Source: Gliomastix tumulicola (taxonomy: Eukaryota > Ascomycota > Sordariomycetes > Hypocreales > Bionectriaceae). From it: a DNA stretch of 64,000 nt. The stretch lies in contig BCHX01000002.1 in NCBI GenBank assembly GCA_001599755.1, positions 4,074,330 to 4,138,329 on the forward strand, given 5' to 3'. The first letter of the stretch is position 1. Each line of letters begins with the position of its first letter. The notes beneath the pieces were generated by a model. It was given only the letters and a program-made list of their open reading frames with translations, was not told the origin of the DNA and did not search any database. The position numbers and the translations under genes are program-made. Below, piece after piece: positions 1 to 10,828 of this stretch.

Positions 1-404
1 TGAGCATCCGCCACCGCAGGAACGGCAGGGCCACGTGTTTGGAGAAGAAGACCTTGCCGACATCAGGGGCCACGTATCTGAAGGCCCAGCGGACGCATCG
101 CACCACCAGATCTTCGAACAGGGTGGAATCCTTGATGAATCTGGCCTGGTGGATGGGGGATGTCCAGTATCGCCCCTTCAGAAGCTGGTAGGGGAGTTTG
201 ACGACTGAGGTGGGAGCTTGATATCAGCCTGCCAGCCCGAGGACGTGACACCGGGGGGCGGTGCAGGTAAGACATACCGAGAAATGGCAGTGCGCTGACT
301 GCGACCTCGAGGGTGCGGATGAGCCCGACTCGTATAAGCAGTTGGGGTGCCAGGAATAGAACGAAGACGAGACAGTCTATAAGACTGACAGGGCCGAGAA
401 TCAT
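1..404 (-). CDS. alpha/beta hydrolase, 5' part only (runs off left edge)
   Basis: This is the N-terminal part of a fungal alpha/beta-hydrolase-fold protein; the catalytic Ser-Asp-His region lies beyond the window. I place the start at 404 because the protein then begins MILGPVSLIDCLVF, a hydrophobic membrane-anchor-like segment. An in-frame ATG at 485 would add 27 unremarkable residues. An intron at 205-277 (GTATG...CTCAG) joins exon 278-404 (127 nt) to exon 1-204. The second exon reads on through KLPYQLL and KDSTLFEDLVVRC to VFFSKHVALPFLRWRM, a pattern I associate with the N-terminus of this hydrolase group. Family assignment is from remembered resemblance and the substrate is unknown. The gene is divergent from the DUF3605 gene, across about 670 bases. 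Confidence 0.6.
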
Positions 405-1075
405 GGTGTTGACGTTGCTGAGCCAAGGGTCATGCTCGGGCGTGCTTTTAAGGGGCGTGCGTGCTCCGAGACTGGTCCAAGACACTGGGCCAGGTGTTTG
501 CTTTCACAACCACACAAACGTCTATCGAGTCATAAGAGGAAACAAGAAAACAGTGCACTGAGGCTAGATCTATGAAACGAATGTTGGGGGAGGCAATTGG
601 CACCAGGGATGAAGGAGGAAAGTGGTGCGAAGAGTCTCAGCTTACGTCGGCTTTTCTCGCTAGGAACGCCCGAGAAGGAATTAAGGTGCCAGGCGCTGGT
701 TACTTAGTAAACAAGACAATGGTGACGTCTTGGAGATATACTACCATAACTTTCACACAGTCAATATCTAATCCGATTTCTGCTTTATTCTTTCATGTGA
801 AATGGATAACGAAAAAATTGTTAATAGGACATTGTGCTGGCCACCGTTTCTCGGATAATTCCCCAAGGTGTACAGTGTCTGTGTGGGCTTTAGTAAGACC
901 CGACCTGCTAGACCATGCGAAGACTCAGCTGTCAACTGGCGGGGCGAGGCAGGGGCTGGCTTCTTGCCCCTCTGAGGCCAACGAGCCACAACTACCTTAC
1001 GCCCAGGGGCAACAACCGAACTGTATCTTATCTCCTTTACTAAAGACTCAGAGGCTGGTTTTCAAGTCAAAAACT
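405..1075. other. intergenic region, divergent promoters
   Basis: These 671 bases lie between two divergently transcribed genes. An open frame running into the gene at 1076 from 572 has no protein-like features and is probably 5' leader. I see no RNA gene or repeat. Confidence 0.5.
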
Positions 1076-1846
1076 ATGGGCGACGCGATCAATCCAGCAG
1101 TCCCGCCACCGGAGGAGCCACCAGAGGAACCAGAGGAACCAGAGGAACCAGAGGAATCAGAGGAATCGGAGGAGGAAGAGGAGGAGCCTCCGTTTCCCCT
1201 CACCCTCATGGACAAATGGGTTCTGGCACAGACTGACGAGGAGTTTACGCGCCACGACTGGCAGTCGTTGCAAGATATCATAGGTTCGTAGCAAGCATCA
1301 ATATTCAAAGTTGGCAATCGCATTACTGACTTCCAAGCAGAGGCCAACGATCTAGCTTGCTTCAGGCGCACACCGTCAGACCTCCGCCGCTACATGAAGT
1401 GGACGCGTGAGATCAATGAACAGTATGGCTCTATGACTTCGTATATTCTTGCCAACCGCCTCCCTGCAGAATGGGGCCAGCCCCCCTTCACGCCCAACTC
1501 AACCGTTCCGTTCGCAGACCCGTCCGACTACAAAGTCCTCATCAACGACTGGCCCTACGCCCTCGAGTCCGACGCCACACATCTGGTCGTCTGGACGCGG
1601 ACCCGTATCGCCACCGACGCAACGAAGGGCGACCTGACGCCCGCGAGCAGGGCGTTGGTCAAGAACTTTGTTCAGACATACTTCGTTGATCCTCTGGGGC
1701 CGGGTGGTGATGAGAAGGTCCTATGGTTCAAGAACTGGGTGGCTTTGCAGAGTGTCAGGTCGCTGGAGCACTTCCATGTCATTGTGCGGGGCGTGGACGA
1801 TGACATGCTGGAGCGATGGACTGGGGAACGCCGCAAGGCGACATAG
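1076..1846 (+). CDS. N-acetylglucosamine-induced protein 1-like (DUF3605)
   Basis: The predicted protein is 237 aa from two exons, 1076-1283 and 1341-1846, split by a 57-nt intron (GTTCGT...AAGCAG). The join restores IIG-to-E-ANDLACFRRTPSDLRRY, which leads into MKWTREINEQYGSM. The second exon has the blocks typical of DUF3605 proteins: NDWPYALE, HLVVWTR and HFHVIVRG, the last being the usual C-terminal signature. Such proteins are named after a Candida gene induced by N-acetylglucosamine; their biochemical role is unknown to me. The N-terminus is an acidic proline/glutamate tract encoded by near-perfect 9-nt repeats (see 1113-1185). The start at 1076 is the first ATG that gives a sensible protein; upstream in-frame sequence looks like leader. 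Confidence 0.8.
1113..1185 (+). repeat. 9-nt coding tandem repeat (Glu-Glu-Pro units)
   Basis: Successive copies of GAGGAACCA and close variants encode an EEP/EES/EEE tract near the N-terminus of the DUF3605 protein. Repeats of this kind vary in length between strains. Confidence 0.75.
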
Positions 1847-1888
1847 TCAACCGATGACGCTCATTGCCTTCCCATCCAGACCGGTAGC

Positions 1889-2371
1889 TCAAGCCCTTCG
1901 AGCCCTGCGGTTGCCTTGTGGCTGCGCGGGGGCATCGTCGGCGCCTTGCATCTGAGCCAACTTCTGCCTTCCCATGCCGAGTAGACCTGAGCCTAGATAG
2001 ACACCGTACGCCGGAACAACAGCCCAAAGAAGCCAGCCCCAATTTCCAAAGAAGATGACGGCGACGAGAGACGCCCACGTGACCCAGATGACATCGAACA
2101 TGTATTCCGTCAGGCCCTGCGCCGCAAGATCCTCGCCTGAGCTCTTGAGCGACCCGGTGGCCGGGTCGTACTTTGGCCGGCCGGAGACCTCCAGGACGTA
2201 CTCACACACCAGGCTCGGGGCGGCAAGGAGGCCATAGGTGAGCAGGGAGCGTGGGCGGAAGAGGAAGTGGGAGGCGAGGAAGAGCGCATGGGTAACGAGC
2301 GTGCCGATGTGCAAAGTGCTCAATGCAGCGGCATTGGACTTGGCACGGTCTTTCTTTGCCTTCTGGGCCAT
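1889..2371 (-). CDS. SND2: SRP-independent targeting protein 2 / TMEM208 homologue
   Basis: A single 160-aa exon encodes a small membrane protein with the TMEM208/SND2 (DUF788) layout. There is a basic N-terminus (MAQKAKKDRAKSN), then a hydrophobic pair at about residues 20-60 holding HALFLASHFLFRPRSLLTY, then a second pair at about 90-135 with FDVIWVTWA and NWGWLLWAVVPAYGVY, and a basic tail ending NRRARRA. In yeast, Snd2 helps deliver membrane proteins to the ER when SRP is not used. The length is close to the family norm of about 170-180 aa. It shares a roughly 940-base divergent region with CDC27. I see no intron. Confidence 0.82.
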   Translation of the reverse strand: MAQKAKKDRAKSNAAALSTLHIGTLVTHALFLASHFLFRPRSLLTYGLLAAPSLVCEYVLEVSGRPKYDPATGSLKSSGEDLAAQGLTEYMFDVIWVTWASLVAVIFFGNWGWLLWAVVPAYGVYLGSGLLGMGRQKLAQMQGADDAPAQPQGNRRARRA

Positions 2372-3315
2372 GGTTGATACAAGGTGATGCGGCCTGTGTG
2401 TTGCGTGATGTTGCTTGACTGAAAACTTGAGGTGCTGGCCCTAAAATGTGGCCCAGTGAAGGCGTCAACGTTGGTTGGGCGTTTATTGCCGCTGTTGCGC
2501 CTGGGGGATGAGCTGGGTGGGATTTTTAGGCTGCCAGCGGCCGCCTCCACAGTGAGTTGTTGCTGGGTCGCCCAGTGCAAACGCCCACTGTCAGCCGCTC
2601 GTCCAATCAGGAGCCGAGCTGAGTAGCCCACCACAACAATTGCAACAGCTGCGCGCCTCGAGCAGGTGCTCCTTCCCGTCTTCAGCTACCAGCCACGCTC
2701 TCGTCATTCCATCCCGCCTCCGGTTCCTCAACACCCTCACAGCCACTTGGGCGAGCACCACGCCGGCATCACCAAGCCATGCGCCTCACCGTGCAGTCTG
2801 TTTCGACCTCAACCTGTTAAAATCTTCTTGTTTGCGCGAGTTCGTCGTCCCTTGCGGCCCCACAGACCTCCTGTCCTGGTTCGACGACAAATCCTTGATG
2901 ATACCTCGTCCTCGATAACGACTTCGCTGTCCACCCCGAGGCTCCTCTATCGGCGGGCACCCAGGCTGCAGCTACCCCGACCCTTGTGGACTGTGGAACG
3001 CTTGTCGCTCATGAGTTCGCGAGCTGTTTTGCATCAGGTCGATAACATCCCGTGCTGCCCTACCGCTCAGAAGGTGGGCCGAGCATCCCACCACAGCGAT
3101 CGTCAGACATAATTCACGGTCCCGGCGACAGACAGTTCAAACGGGGTCTGACGCGCCTCTGACGACTGACGAGAATATCACGAGCTGCAATCATCATCTG
3201 GTATCCCATAGCTCGCGGTCCACGATCCTGCCTCATGGCTGCACGCCCTCAATGAGGCACTGCCGTACACATCGACTTCGAACGACGCCTTCCTCACCGG
3301 CCGGGGAGGACTAAG
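2372..3315. other. divergent promoter and long CDC27 leader
   Basis: These 944 bases separate SND2 (minus) from CDC27 (plus). The stretch is pyrimidine-rich and holds a 148-codon open frame (2666-3112) without recognisable domains, probably part of an untranslated leader. Confidence 0.45.
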
Positions 3316-5872
3316 ATGGCGCCGAACAGCGCGGCCATCGGTGGCCTTTTGCGACATGTCATACACTACCATCTTGACAACTCGTCGTACTCAAACGCCC
3401 TATTCTTCGCCGAGCGCTACGTTGCTCAAGACCCCAAGTCCACCGAGGCGGCGTACCTGGTTGCGCTGAGCCACCTGCGTCTTCGAGATTTCCGGTCTGC
3501 CTACGACCTGTCGAAACCATACGGCTTCCGCGCCATTCACCTCGGCTGCGTCTGGGTCTTCGCCCAGGCATGCCTCGCCCTCGAGCGATACAAGGATGGC
3601 ATCACGGCTATGGAGAAGTCGAGGTCCAGCTGGACATACAAGAACCCAAGTACGAAGCACTCTTCGTCCTCACGTTCTGCAGCTCCCGATGGGGCTAGCA
3701 TGCTCTGCCTTCTGGCAAGACTCTGTAGAGGGCATGATGACAAGAAGAAAGCTACCAGCTGCTTCGAGGAGGCTCTCAAGCTGAACCCTTTTATGTGGGA
3801 TGCTTTTACGGCCCTCTGTGACATGGGGGTCCCTGTTCGAGTTCCGAATATCTTCAAAAACTCTGAACATCTTTTATACCTGTTTGACGACTCACTTGCT
3901 TCAACGATGGCGGAAGCACGAGAACCGGTGAATGGAACGGCTCACGATGGTGGTGTATTCAAGAAGACGACGGGCAGGATGCTTGGTATGGACTGGAATG
4001 CAGACCCCTTTTCAGCAACCACCGGAGCTGGAGACAACATAGGATCTGATGCCGAAATGCTGGGCGATGCGGGTCAACATAGCGATTTCTTGTCGAAGAT
4101 TCAGGCCACTCGGAAGCGACTCGTGGCAACTTCTAATGGAAGCAACTCAGGCTCAGATGGCATGGAGACGCCGCCAGCGATTTCTTTGCACGAAACGGGG
4201 ATATCACGCTCTCTACACCCCCACGATCCTCCTCTAGCGCCTCCTCGGAGAACTCGCACTGCCAACACTGTGGATACTACCACAGATGCACCACCGCCGC
4301 GGATGAATTACAGGCTTGGTGGCAGGAAAATGACGACCAGGGAAAGGGAGAAGGACGATCTCCTAAGACAGGGCCCTGTGGATATCGTCTACCAAGAAGT
4401 GGAAGCGTCCACTACTTCGACAGAGAAAAGGACGTTGATTCCGCCCGTCGAGCGTAAGCGGACTGTTTCGGGCCATCCCGTCCCTCGGTCGACCAACGCA
4501 GCTGGAGACGACCAAGGCACACGGCGAAGCCAACGCCTCATCCGTCCATCCACGAAGACCAACTCCACAGCCGCCGCAGCAGGGATGACGGCTGGGCGCG
4601 AATTGAAGAAAGCTAGACCGGCGATATCTCGTCTCGTGCGGCCAGAGTCTGGCGGTTCCAACGTCGGTAGAGTAGTCAGCGGCAACCGCAAGCCTGTGGA
4701 GGATAGGGGCGACACAGAGCCTGTGGAAACGTTGAGGACAAAGGAGCTTCCCCAGCCACCAGCCCCTGCTAAGTCGGCTGAGGCGGACGCTGCCAAAGCG
4801 GAAGAAGCTTTGCGGTGGCTGTTGGATTTGTTGAAGAAGTTGGGCAATGGATACTACTATCTTTCCCAATACCAATGCGACGAAGCATTGCAGTCCCTCA
4901 GCTCCCTACCCGCGGCGCATCAAGGGACACCCTGGGCTCTGGCTCTCATGGGCAAAGCGCACTTCGAACAAGCGGCGTATCAGGAGGCCGAAAAGTTCTT
5001 CAGGAAGATGCGAGTCCAAGCTCCCTCACGGCTCGAGGACATGGAAGTGTACTCGACGATTCTCTGGCATTTGAAGAAAGAAACGGATCTCTCATTCCTA
5101 GCGCATGAGCTGATCGACTCAGCATGGCACTCACCGCAGGCATGGTGTGCGCTCGGGAACGCATGGTCGCTCGCGAGGGATCCCGAGCAGGCCCTGAGGT
5201 GTTTCAAGAGGGCAACACAACTTGACCCCAAGTTTGCCTACGCCTTCACTCTACAAGGGCACGAGCATGTTGCGAACGAGGAGTACGACAAGGCTCTCAC
5301 TGCGTACCGCCAGGCGATTGCAGCAGATCGCCGTCACTACAATGCTTACTATGGTATTGGGCGGGTGCAGGAGCGGCTAGGAGCATACGATAAAGCGTAT
5401 ACTCACTTCCATGCTGCATCGACCATTAATCCGAATAACGCCGTGCTCATCTGCTGTATCGGAACAGTGTTGGAGAAGCAGAAGCAGATCATGCCAGCAC
5501 TACAAGCCTACACCAAGGCAGCCGAGCTTGCGCCCCGAGCGGCCCAGACTCGGTACAAGAAGGCCCGAGGGCTTCTCGCTGTTGGGCAGGTCGATGCTGC
5601 TCACAAAGAGTTGATGATTCTGAAGGACATCGCCCCAGATGAGGGGACTGTCCATTTTCTGTTGGGCACGTTGTATAAAACGGTGAATGATAAAGCGGCA
5701 GCTACCAGGCACTTCACCATTGCCCTAGCTTTAGACCCGAAGGTATGCGTTTCTCACCTCTCTGAGGCTGTCGATTACGATGCTCACAATTTCTCAGGCT
5801 GGTCCAAAGATTAAAGAAGCAATCGAAAGCCTGGAGGACGATGTGCCGATGGACGACTCAATGATGGAATGA
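3316..5872 (+). CDS. CDC27: anaphase-promoting complex subunit 3 (CDC27/BimA/Nuc2)
   Basis: This encodes an 833-aa TPR scaffold of the APC/C ubiquitin ligase, which recruits co-activators and drives mitotic exit. An N-terminal TPR block (about residues 1-190) contains YSNALFFAERYVA and KLNPFMWDAF, both characteristic of APC3. A long low-complexity linker rich in Ser, Thr, Arg and Pro follows (about 200-480). A second array of TPRs runs from about 500 to 800 with repeated A-x-G-x2-Y and LDP motifs such as FAYAFTLQGHE and YNAYYGIGRV. The last intron, 5743-5797 (GTATGC...TCTCAG), must be removed: the spliced tail is 24 residues (AGPKIKEAIESLEDD, then acidic) and ends at 5872. Reading through would end early at 5814. 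The linker is the usual site of Cdk phosphorylation in this family. Confidence 0.93.
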
Positions 5873-6913
5873 TGTCACGAGGCAATGATTATGCATGTGG
5901 AATAATTGATGCATGTCAGAGCTCGGCAGCAGGCCTGGTTTTCACTGTCGTTGTCAGGGGAGGCAGGCAACATGGGAGGAGGGACGGATCGGGGGCCGGT
6001 TAGGTGATATCCGGGGCGTTGACGCAGGTGGTGTGTTCGGAATCATTTGGCATGGCGTGGGCGTTTAGGAGTCCGGAAGCCTCGAGCTGCGAGAGTAGCC
6101 TGGCTTAGGTAGGGCCGTGGTCTTTTGGCTTGTACTATTATCATTGGCTCAGACGTGTTGGTGTCTGTAATTGCTTAATCGTTCGCCCGCCTGGCGCAGC
6201 CATGGCAACGCCGCGTTTCTCGTCCAACCTCTTGCGGGTTCTCCAGTGAAAGCTACAGATGGGTAACCATGCTTTGTTGACTCTGCCACAGCTGGATTGT
6301 GTAGTTAAAATCGTAGGCGTGACAAAGATAATATCTAGCTAAGCGAGTGTAGCTAGCTGTGAGCATATTGATGAGCTTTTGAGTCTACCTAAGCACAGTC
6401 TCGTAATCCTTAGCGATGCTTCAAACTCCCGTTGTAGATAGGCACACACGTTTTACACGGGCAGTCCAACATTAGAGGCACCGTTCCCTTTGCATGTGAA
6501 ACGGACCTCAGGTACCCCCAAATACGGGTCATGTCACGAATAACAGAAAATAGCAGCAGGTACAGACGCATCTGTGCACCCATTTTCCGAATTATCCTAT
6601 TCCGGATTAGCCCCATGCACCCTATTTTTCCCAACGGATGTTATTCCACGCGTTGATTTTGTACCTGCTTCGTATTTCTCTGGTCACTGATCCTGCACGC
6701 GTTCCCGGATGACCCACTTGGCGTTACTGATTGCACGCGCGTATAATAACTCGGCCTCCCCCTCCCCGCATCTTCTCACCCCTTCCCTTCCCTCCCTCTT
6801 TCGCCCTATCCCACGCGTTGTTTAATCCGCATCTTCACGATCCAAACGTCATCGCGACAACACTGCTATCATTCATCCCACTTTAAGTACACATCTAACT
6901 CACATCAATCAAC
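5873..6913. other. intergenic region upstream of histone H4
   Basis: The 1041 bases between CDC27 and H4 hold no gene I can support. The last 180 bases carry a TATA-like element and a long C/T-rich tract, as expected for a strongly expressed histone gene. Confidence 0.55.
6742..6748 (+). promoter_or_regulatory. TATA-like element of histone H4
   Basis: TATAATA lies about 170 bases before the H4 start codon and just upstream of a CT-rich stretch (about 6755-6810). Such CT blocks often mark transcription starts of highly expressed fungal genes. Assigned by position only. Confidence 0.4.
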
Positions 6914-7359
6914 ATGACTGGACGTAAGTTATATCAGGGCTCATCGCCACCCAGGTGTCGCTGTGCGTTGCGGTTTGCTGACTCGGATGGACATGCAGGC
7001 GGCAAGGGCGGTAAGGGTCTCGGCAAGGGTGGTGCCAAGCGCCACCGAAAGATCTTGCGTGACAACATCCAGGGCATCACCAAGCCCGCCATCCGACGTC
7101 TCGCTCGTCGTGGTGGTGTCAAGCGTATCTCTGCCAGTACGATCCCCCCTCATTCATCCTCAACTTTCCGGTATACTAACCTCGCCTGCCTGCAGTGATC
7201 TACGAGGAGACCCGCGGTGTCCTGAAGACCTTCCTCGAGGGTGTCATCCGTGACGCCGTCACCTACACCGAGCACGCCAAGCGCAAGACCGTCACGTCGC
7301 TCGACGTTGTCTACGCCCTCAAGCGCCAGGGCCGCACCCTCTACGGTTTCGGTGGTTAA
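6914..7359 (+). CDS. H4: histone H4
   Basis: Three exons (6914-6923, 6999-7136, 7196-7359) give 103 codons plus stop, exactly the size of histone H4. The spliced protein starts [19 protein letters not shown] and ends GRTLYGFGG. Intron 1 (75 nt) falls inside the fourth codon, leaving a 10-nt first coding exon; intron 2 (59 nt) interrupts the ISA-M-IYEE junction. H4 pairs with H3 in the nucleosome, and its N-terminal lysines are acetylation targets. Filamentous ascomycetes usually have one H4 gene divergent from H3 and a second unpaired one. No H3 lies next to this copy, so it is probably the unpaired type. Codon choice is strongly C-ending, as expected for high expression. Confidence 0.97.
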
Positions 7360-7690
7360 GCTGCCTGCCGTCACGCTCATCTTTCTGTGGGATAACATGA
7401 GAAAGAAAAGACGTGTGTCTGTTGGAGAAGGGGCCTTTGATTATAACGGGATAACATGTGTTTGATTATGGCGTTTGGGGGGCGGCATGGATGAACGAAT
7501 AGGGCTCGCAGGCGTCCGGCAGATGCCTAGGAAATGAATACCAGAAACTTGCATTGATCATATCTAATGTCCCTAGTTTGTGATGCCATGCCTGAAATCA
7601 TCCAAGAAGCTGTGACGCCGTGTAGATGTACAACCCATCGGTTTGTGGCCTCGAGCCTAATCCATTACGACGCGCCGATAAACGTGAAGA
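7360..7690. other. convergent 3' region of H4 and TRS20
   Basis: These 331 bases lie between two convergent genes and presumably carry both 3' UTRs. I see no gene. Confidence 0.5.
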
Positions 7691-8303
7691 TCATAAATAT
7701 TTCCGCCCTGCCGCGGCGACTCTAGCTCTGAAGACTAGGCTGCGGACCTCCATGTTGGCGCTGTAGAATGGGTTCATCGTCGCCTTGACCCAGTTCTCGT
7801 ACACCTCCGTGAAGAACAGCTTGATGGCCTCCTCGGTCGCCGGACTCGTTGGGTTTGCGCCGATGGCCGTCGACGAGCGGGAGGAACTCGTGCCCGTGGG
7901 GAAGACGGGGTGGTGCAGGAGGAGGAACTTGACGTTGCCGGCGGTGACGAAGCAGGAGATGTAGTTGTCGAAGAACTTGTCGATGCACTTGAGGTACCTG
8001 GACATGCACACCGTCAGCGCTGATATGCGACAAAGGGAGCGCTTCGCCCCCCTCTCCTCCTTTCCCTCTATCCCCTCTGTTCTACAGACGCGAGCGCCAG
8101 AGGTATGGACGAACGTACATCTGGCCATGGGACCACTGGACCTCCTCGGCAATATCCAGACTCGAGTGCAGGATGAACTGGTTCAGGTGCCGGATCTGGT
8201 CGGTGAAGCGCGCCTGGCCGTCGCCGCCCTGCTTGGAGCTGCCGAACTCATACTCGAAGAGCGGGTTGTCCTGCGTGCCGACGATGGCGAAGTAGTAGCT
8301 CAT
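7691..8303 (-). CDS. TRS20: TRAPP subunit 2 (sedlin, Trs20)
   Basis: Two exons (8119-8303 and 7691-7997) separated by a 121-nt intron (GTACGT...TCCAG) encode 163 aa. The N-terminus MSYYFAIVGTQDNPLFEYEF is the sedlin signature. The join gives HGQM-YLKCIDKFFDNYIS, and FVTAGNVKFLLLHH follows. The C-terminus contains FFTEVYENWVKATMNPFY, also typical. Sedlin is a longin-like core subunit of the TRAPP complexes that activate Rab1/Ypt1 in ER-Golgi transport, and it links TRAPP II/III subunits. The length is slightly above human sedlin (140 aa) because of a Ser/Thr-rich insertion around TGTSSSRSSTAIG, as seen in other fungi. Confidence 0.93.
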
Positions 8304-9025
8304 GGTGGTGCCTCGTCGCCGTCGCTCTGCATTGGTGGCGCGGTGCTGGAGAGCTGGGCGGTTTGGCTGTTTCTAGTTGGTGGAATTGGTGCTGGGAGTG
8401 TGATTGCTTAGTAGTTACGAGATAGAGCCCCACTTCACTTGTGATTGCTCGAGTCTTGGGAGGCGGTTCAGCTTGCGTGTTGGCCAACCACTTGGTAAAT
8501 TCTTCAAATAATAGAACCTCACTGTGAAATCACACGCGCCTTTCAAACGTGTTCAACATATTAGTTTCAAGGCCACCGTGTAGGGCACTGTGCCACAACG
8601 ACCACTCATCACGAATGTCCTCGCCAGAAGACACTCGTTTGTACAGCTCAGCCAATGACTCCGCCACGAACTCAAGTGAACAAGGCTCGAGGTAACACCT
8701 CCTGATTTTTTCACGGTGGGTGGCTAGGAATCAATCGGACGTATAATATAGAGAGCCAGCGTCTTTAGATATTCATGCCATCAATGAATCCCTGGGGTGC
8801 AACATTAAGTGGGTGAGGTGAGCTTCCACCCAAGGCTGGGAGCCGCCTGTGGGAAGTGTGAATTGTGGGTCTATGGAACTTCGCTACCAAGGTGCATTTT
8901 TATCCGGGTCCGAGAAAGCCCCCAACCTTGACCTGCGAGAGCCCCAAAACACGACGTCTAACGAACATAATCGACGATAGGGGCCACGAGCACACGCGCC
9001 GCAGCCTCCGAACTTATCGCCAATC
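8304..9025. other. divergent promoter, TRS20 and mL60
   Basis: These 722 bases separate two divergent genes. No additional gene or repeat stands out. Confidence 0.5.
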
Positions 9026-9437
9026 ATGTTCGGCCCCTTCCGAATCACATCGCCCCTATCAGGCGGTCTCCTGTGGAAGATCCCGTGGCGGTTGTCCAAG
9101 TTCCAGAAGAGACGACACCGAGAGCGACTCAGGGCCGTGGACGGCGTCGTCGCGACGCTCGACGCGGCGCTCGCGAAGCAGGGGCAGACGCTGCCGGCGC
9201 TGGAGCATTGGAAGGCCGAGATGCCGACCGAGGCTGAGATGCTGCCCAAGGACAAGTACACGCTGTTCGACCGCAAGGCGAAGAAGTACAGGAAGGGCAT
9301 TCACAGTACGTCTTTGGCTGGGGACGAATGGGTGGTGGATGGTTGTAAGAGTCATTGGCTGATCAAGATTTTCTTTTCTCACAGAGCTGCCCAAGTGGAC
9401 GAGAGTTTCCCAGAGAATCAACCCTCCAGGTTTCTAA
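9026..9437 (+). CDS. MRPL31: mitochondrial large-subunit ribosomal protein mL60 (Mrpl31)
   Basis: Exons 9026-9305 and 9385-9437 encode 110 aa, with a 79-nt intron between them (GTACGT...CACAG). The protein starts MFGPFRITSPLSGGLLWK, the conserved start of fungal mL60. It continues through RHRERLRAVDGVV and MLPKDKYTLFDRKAKKYRKG, and after splicing ends KLPKWTRVSQRINPPGF. It is a small basic component of the 54S mitoribosomal subunit. The last exon is only 53 nt and would be missed without splicing; an unspliced frame runs on into unrelated sequence. Confidence 0.9.
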
Positions 9438-9787
9438 ACCGACGCGAGCGGAAGGATGGCACGAGACCTCACGCCTTCTCGAACGGATCTACCCCAACAG
9501 TCTGCAGTCGACAGCAGTTCTTGTACAACAATACAACGAGGTGGTCGTCACGCAGGCGATTACGCACTGAGAGCAGGACTATATGTTCTCGGAAACGGGC
9601 GGCGGGCGAGGCGGGCGAGGCGGGCGAGATTTCGCCTATTTGTACATATAGCAGAGCTTGTACTATCACTATTTTGTCATGGAATGAACTGGAAAAGGCC
9701 CCCGAATTCATGGGGCTACTCTTTTTTTGCCCAAGGGTATCATAAACTTCGTCCTTCAGACGCAGCCCCTCCAATCAATGAGCCGGA
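9438..9787. other. convergent 3' region
   Basis: These 350 bases lie between mL60 (plus) and CBP20 (minus). They contain a 9-bp GGCGGGCGA repeat in three copies near 9601-9628 and no gene. Confidence 0.5.
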
Positions 9788-10415
9788 TCACTGGCGACCA
9801 TTCGCGATGTATCTACCCTCCTCATCGTAGTCCTTGAGGCGCTGCTCGGCCTCAATGGCCCTGCCTAGACCACCACGACCCTCATCGTAGTCCTCTCTGT
9901 ACTCGTCGCGCACCTGGCCGCCCGACTTGCCACGGCCGTACTGCCGACCCTCCTCGAATCCGGGGTCCAGGTCCGTCCGGATGACGCGCTCATCGAGCTT
10001 GGTGCCGCCGATGTACTTCATACAGTCGAGCGCGTCCTGGTGCGTGTAGTACTCGACGAAGCAGAAGCCGCAGGGCGTCTTGCGGAAGCGGTCGAGGCCC
10101 ATGATGAGGCGCTTCACCTCGCCGCACTTGCTGAAGAGCTCGTAGACCTGCTCCTCGGTGGTGTAGAAGGACAGGTTGCCGACGTAGAGGGTCGTCGCGT
10201 CGGCGAGGGGGTCGACCTGGGGCTCGGGCGGCGCTTCGGCTGCGTCCTCGTCGCGGTCGCGCCTCTTCTTGTTCTGTGCGGAAGAGATGTCAATCAATAT
10301 TGATGCAAGGCAACCCCGTCAGCTCTGCCAGGACACGTACCCTGCTGTTGTAGTAGGCGCTCGGCCTATCCAGGCGCTCAACTGTGTTTCGGAATCTGGG
10401 GTTTGACGTCGCCAT
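9788..10415 (-). CDS. CBC2: nuclear cap-binding complex subunit 2 (CBP20)
   Basis: Exons 10341-10415 and 9788-10273 with a 67-nt intron encode 186 aa. The first exon gives [25 protein letters not shown], the conserved tyrosine-containing N-terminus that folds over the m7G cap. An RRM follows with RNP2 (LYVGNL) and RNP1 (GFCFVEYY), plus the family-specific [17 protein letters not shown] and [22 protein letters not shown]20 binds the cap of nuclear pre-mRNAs together with CBP80 and acts in splicing, 3' processing and export. The C-terminus is acidic and Arg/Gly-rich. An in-frame Met inside the intron (10297) is not the start. Confidence 0.94.
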
Positions 10416-10828
10416 TGTGGAACGCGATCAAGTCTCGGGACTCGCGACTTGTGGTCCTGAGAGTTTCACTGGGTTTGTTCTTGAACGTCCAAACCTGCCT
10501 ACAAGCAATCCAAGAATCGAGGTTCTGAGGTGTGAAGGCGAAGGCAAGGCTTCAATCGTGAGTGGGTCCCAGGTTAAAGCTCCGTTCTCCACTTTACTTT
10601 TTCAGGTACCCACTTGTCGCCTGGCAAACAATCACCACTGCTTCACTCTGAACTTCCATCATTGTTGACCAGGATACCTCCCACTTCGCCCTTTGGTTTT
10701 TTCTTTCTTCTTGAGCATCGCTTTCGCTCATCTCGCGTGCTTGGCTACCCGATTGGCGCGCGCTCTCTCTCGAATCGGCAGCTCCCTCTCATCGACGCAA
10801 GCCGAATTGGCTTGCTCAGGCCACAGCG
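10416..10828. other. divergent promoter, CBP20 and NUP82
   Basis: These 413 bases are shared by two genes of nuclear RNA export transcribed in opposite directions. I see no other gene. Confidence 0.5.
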
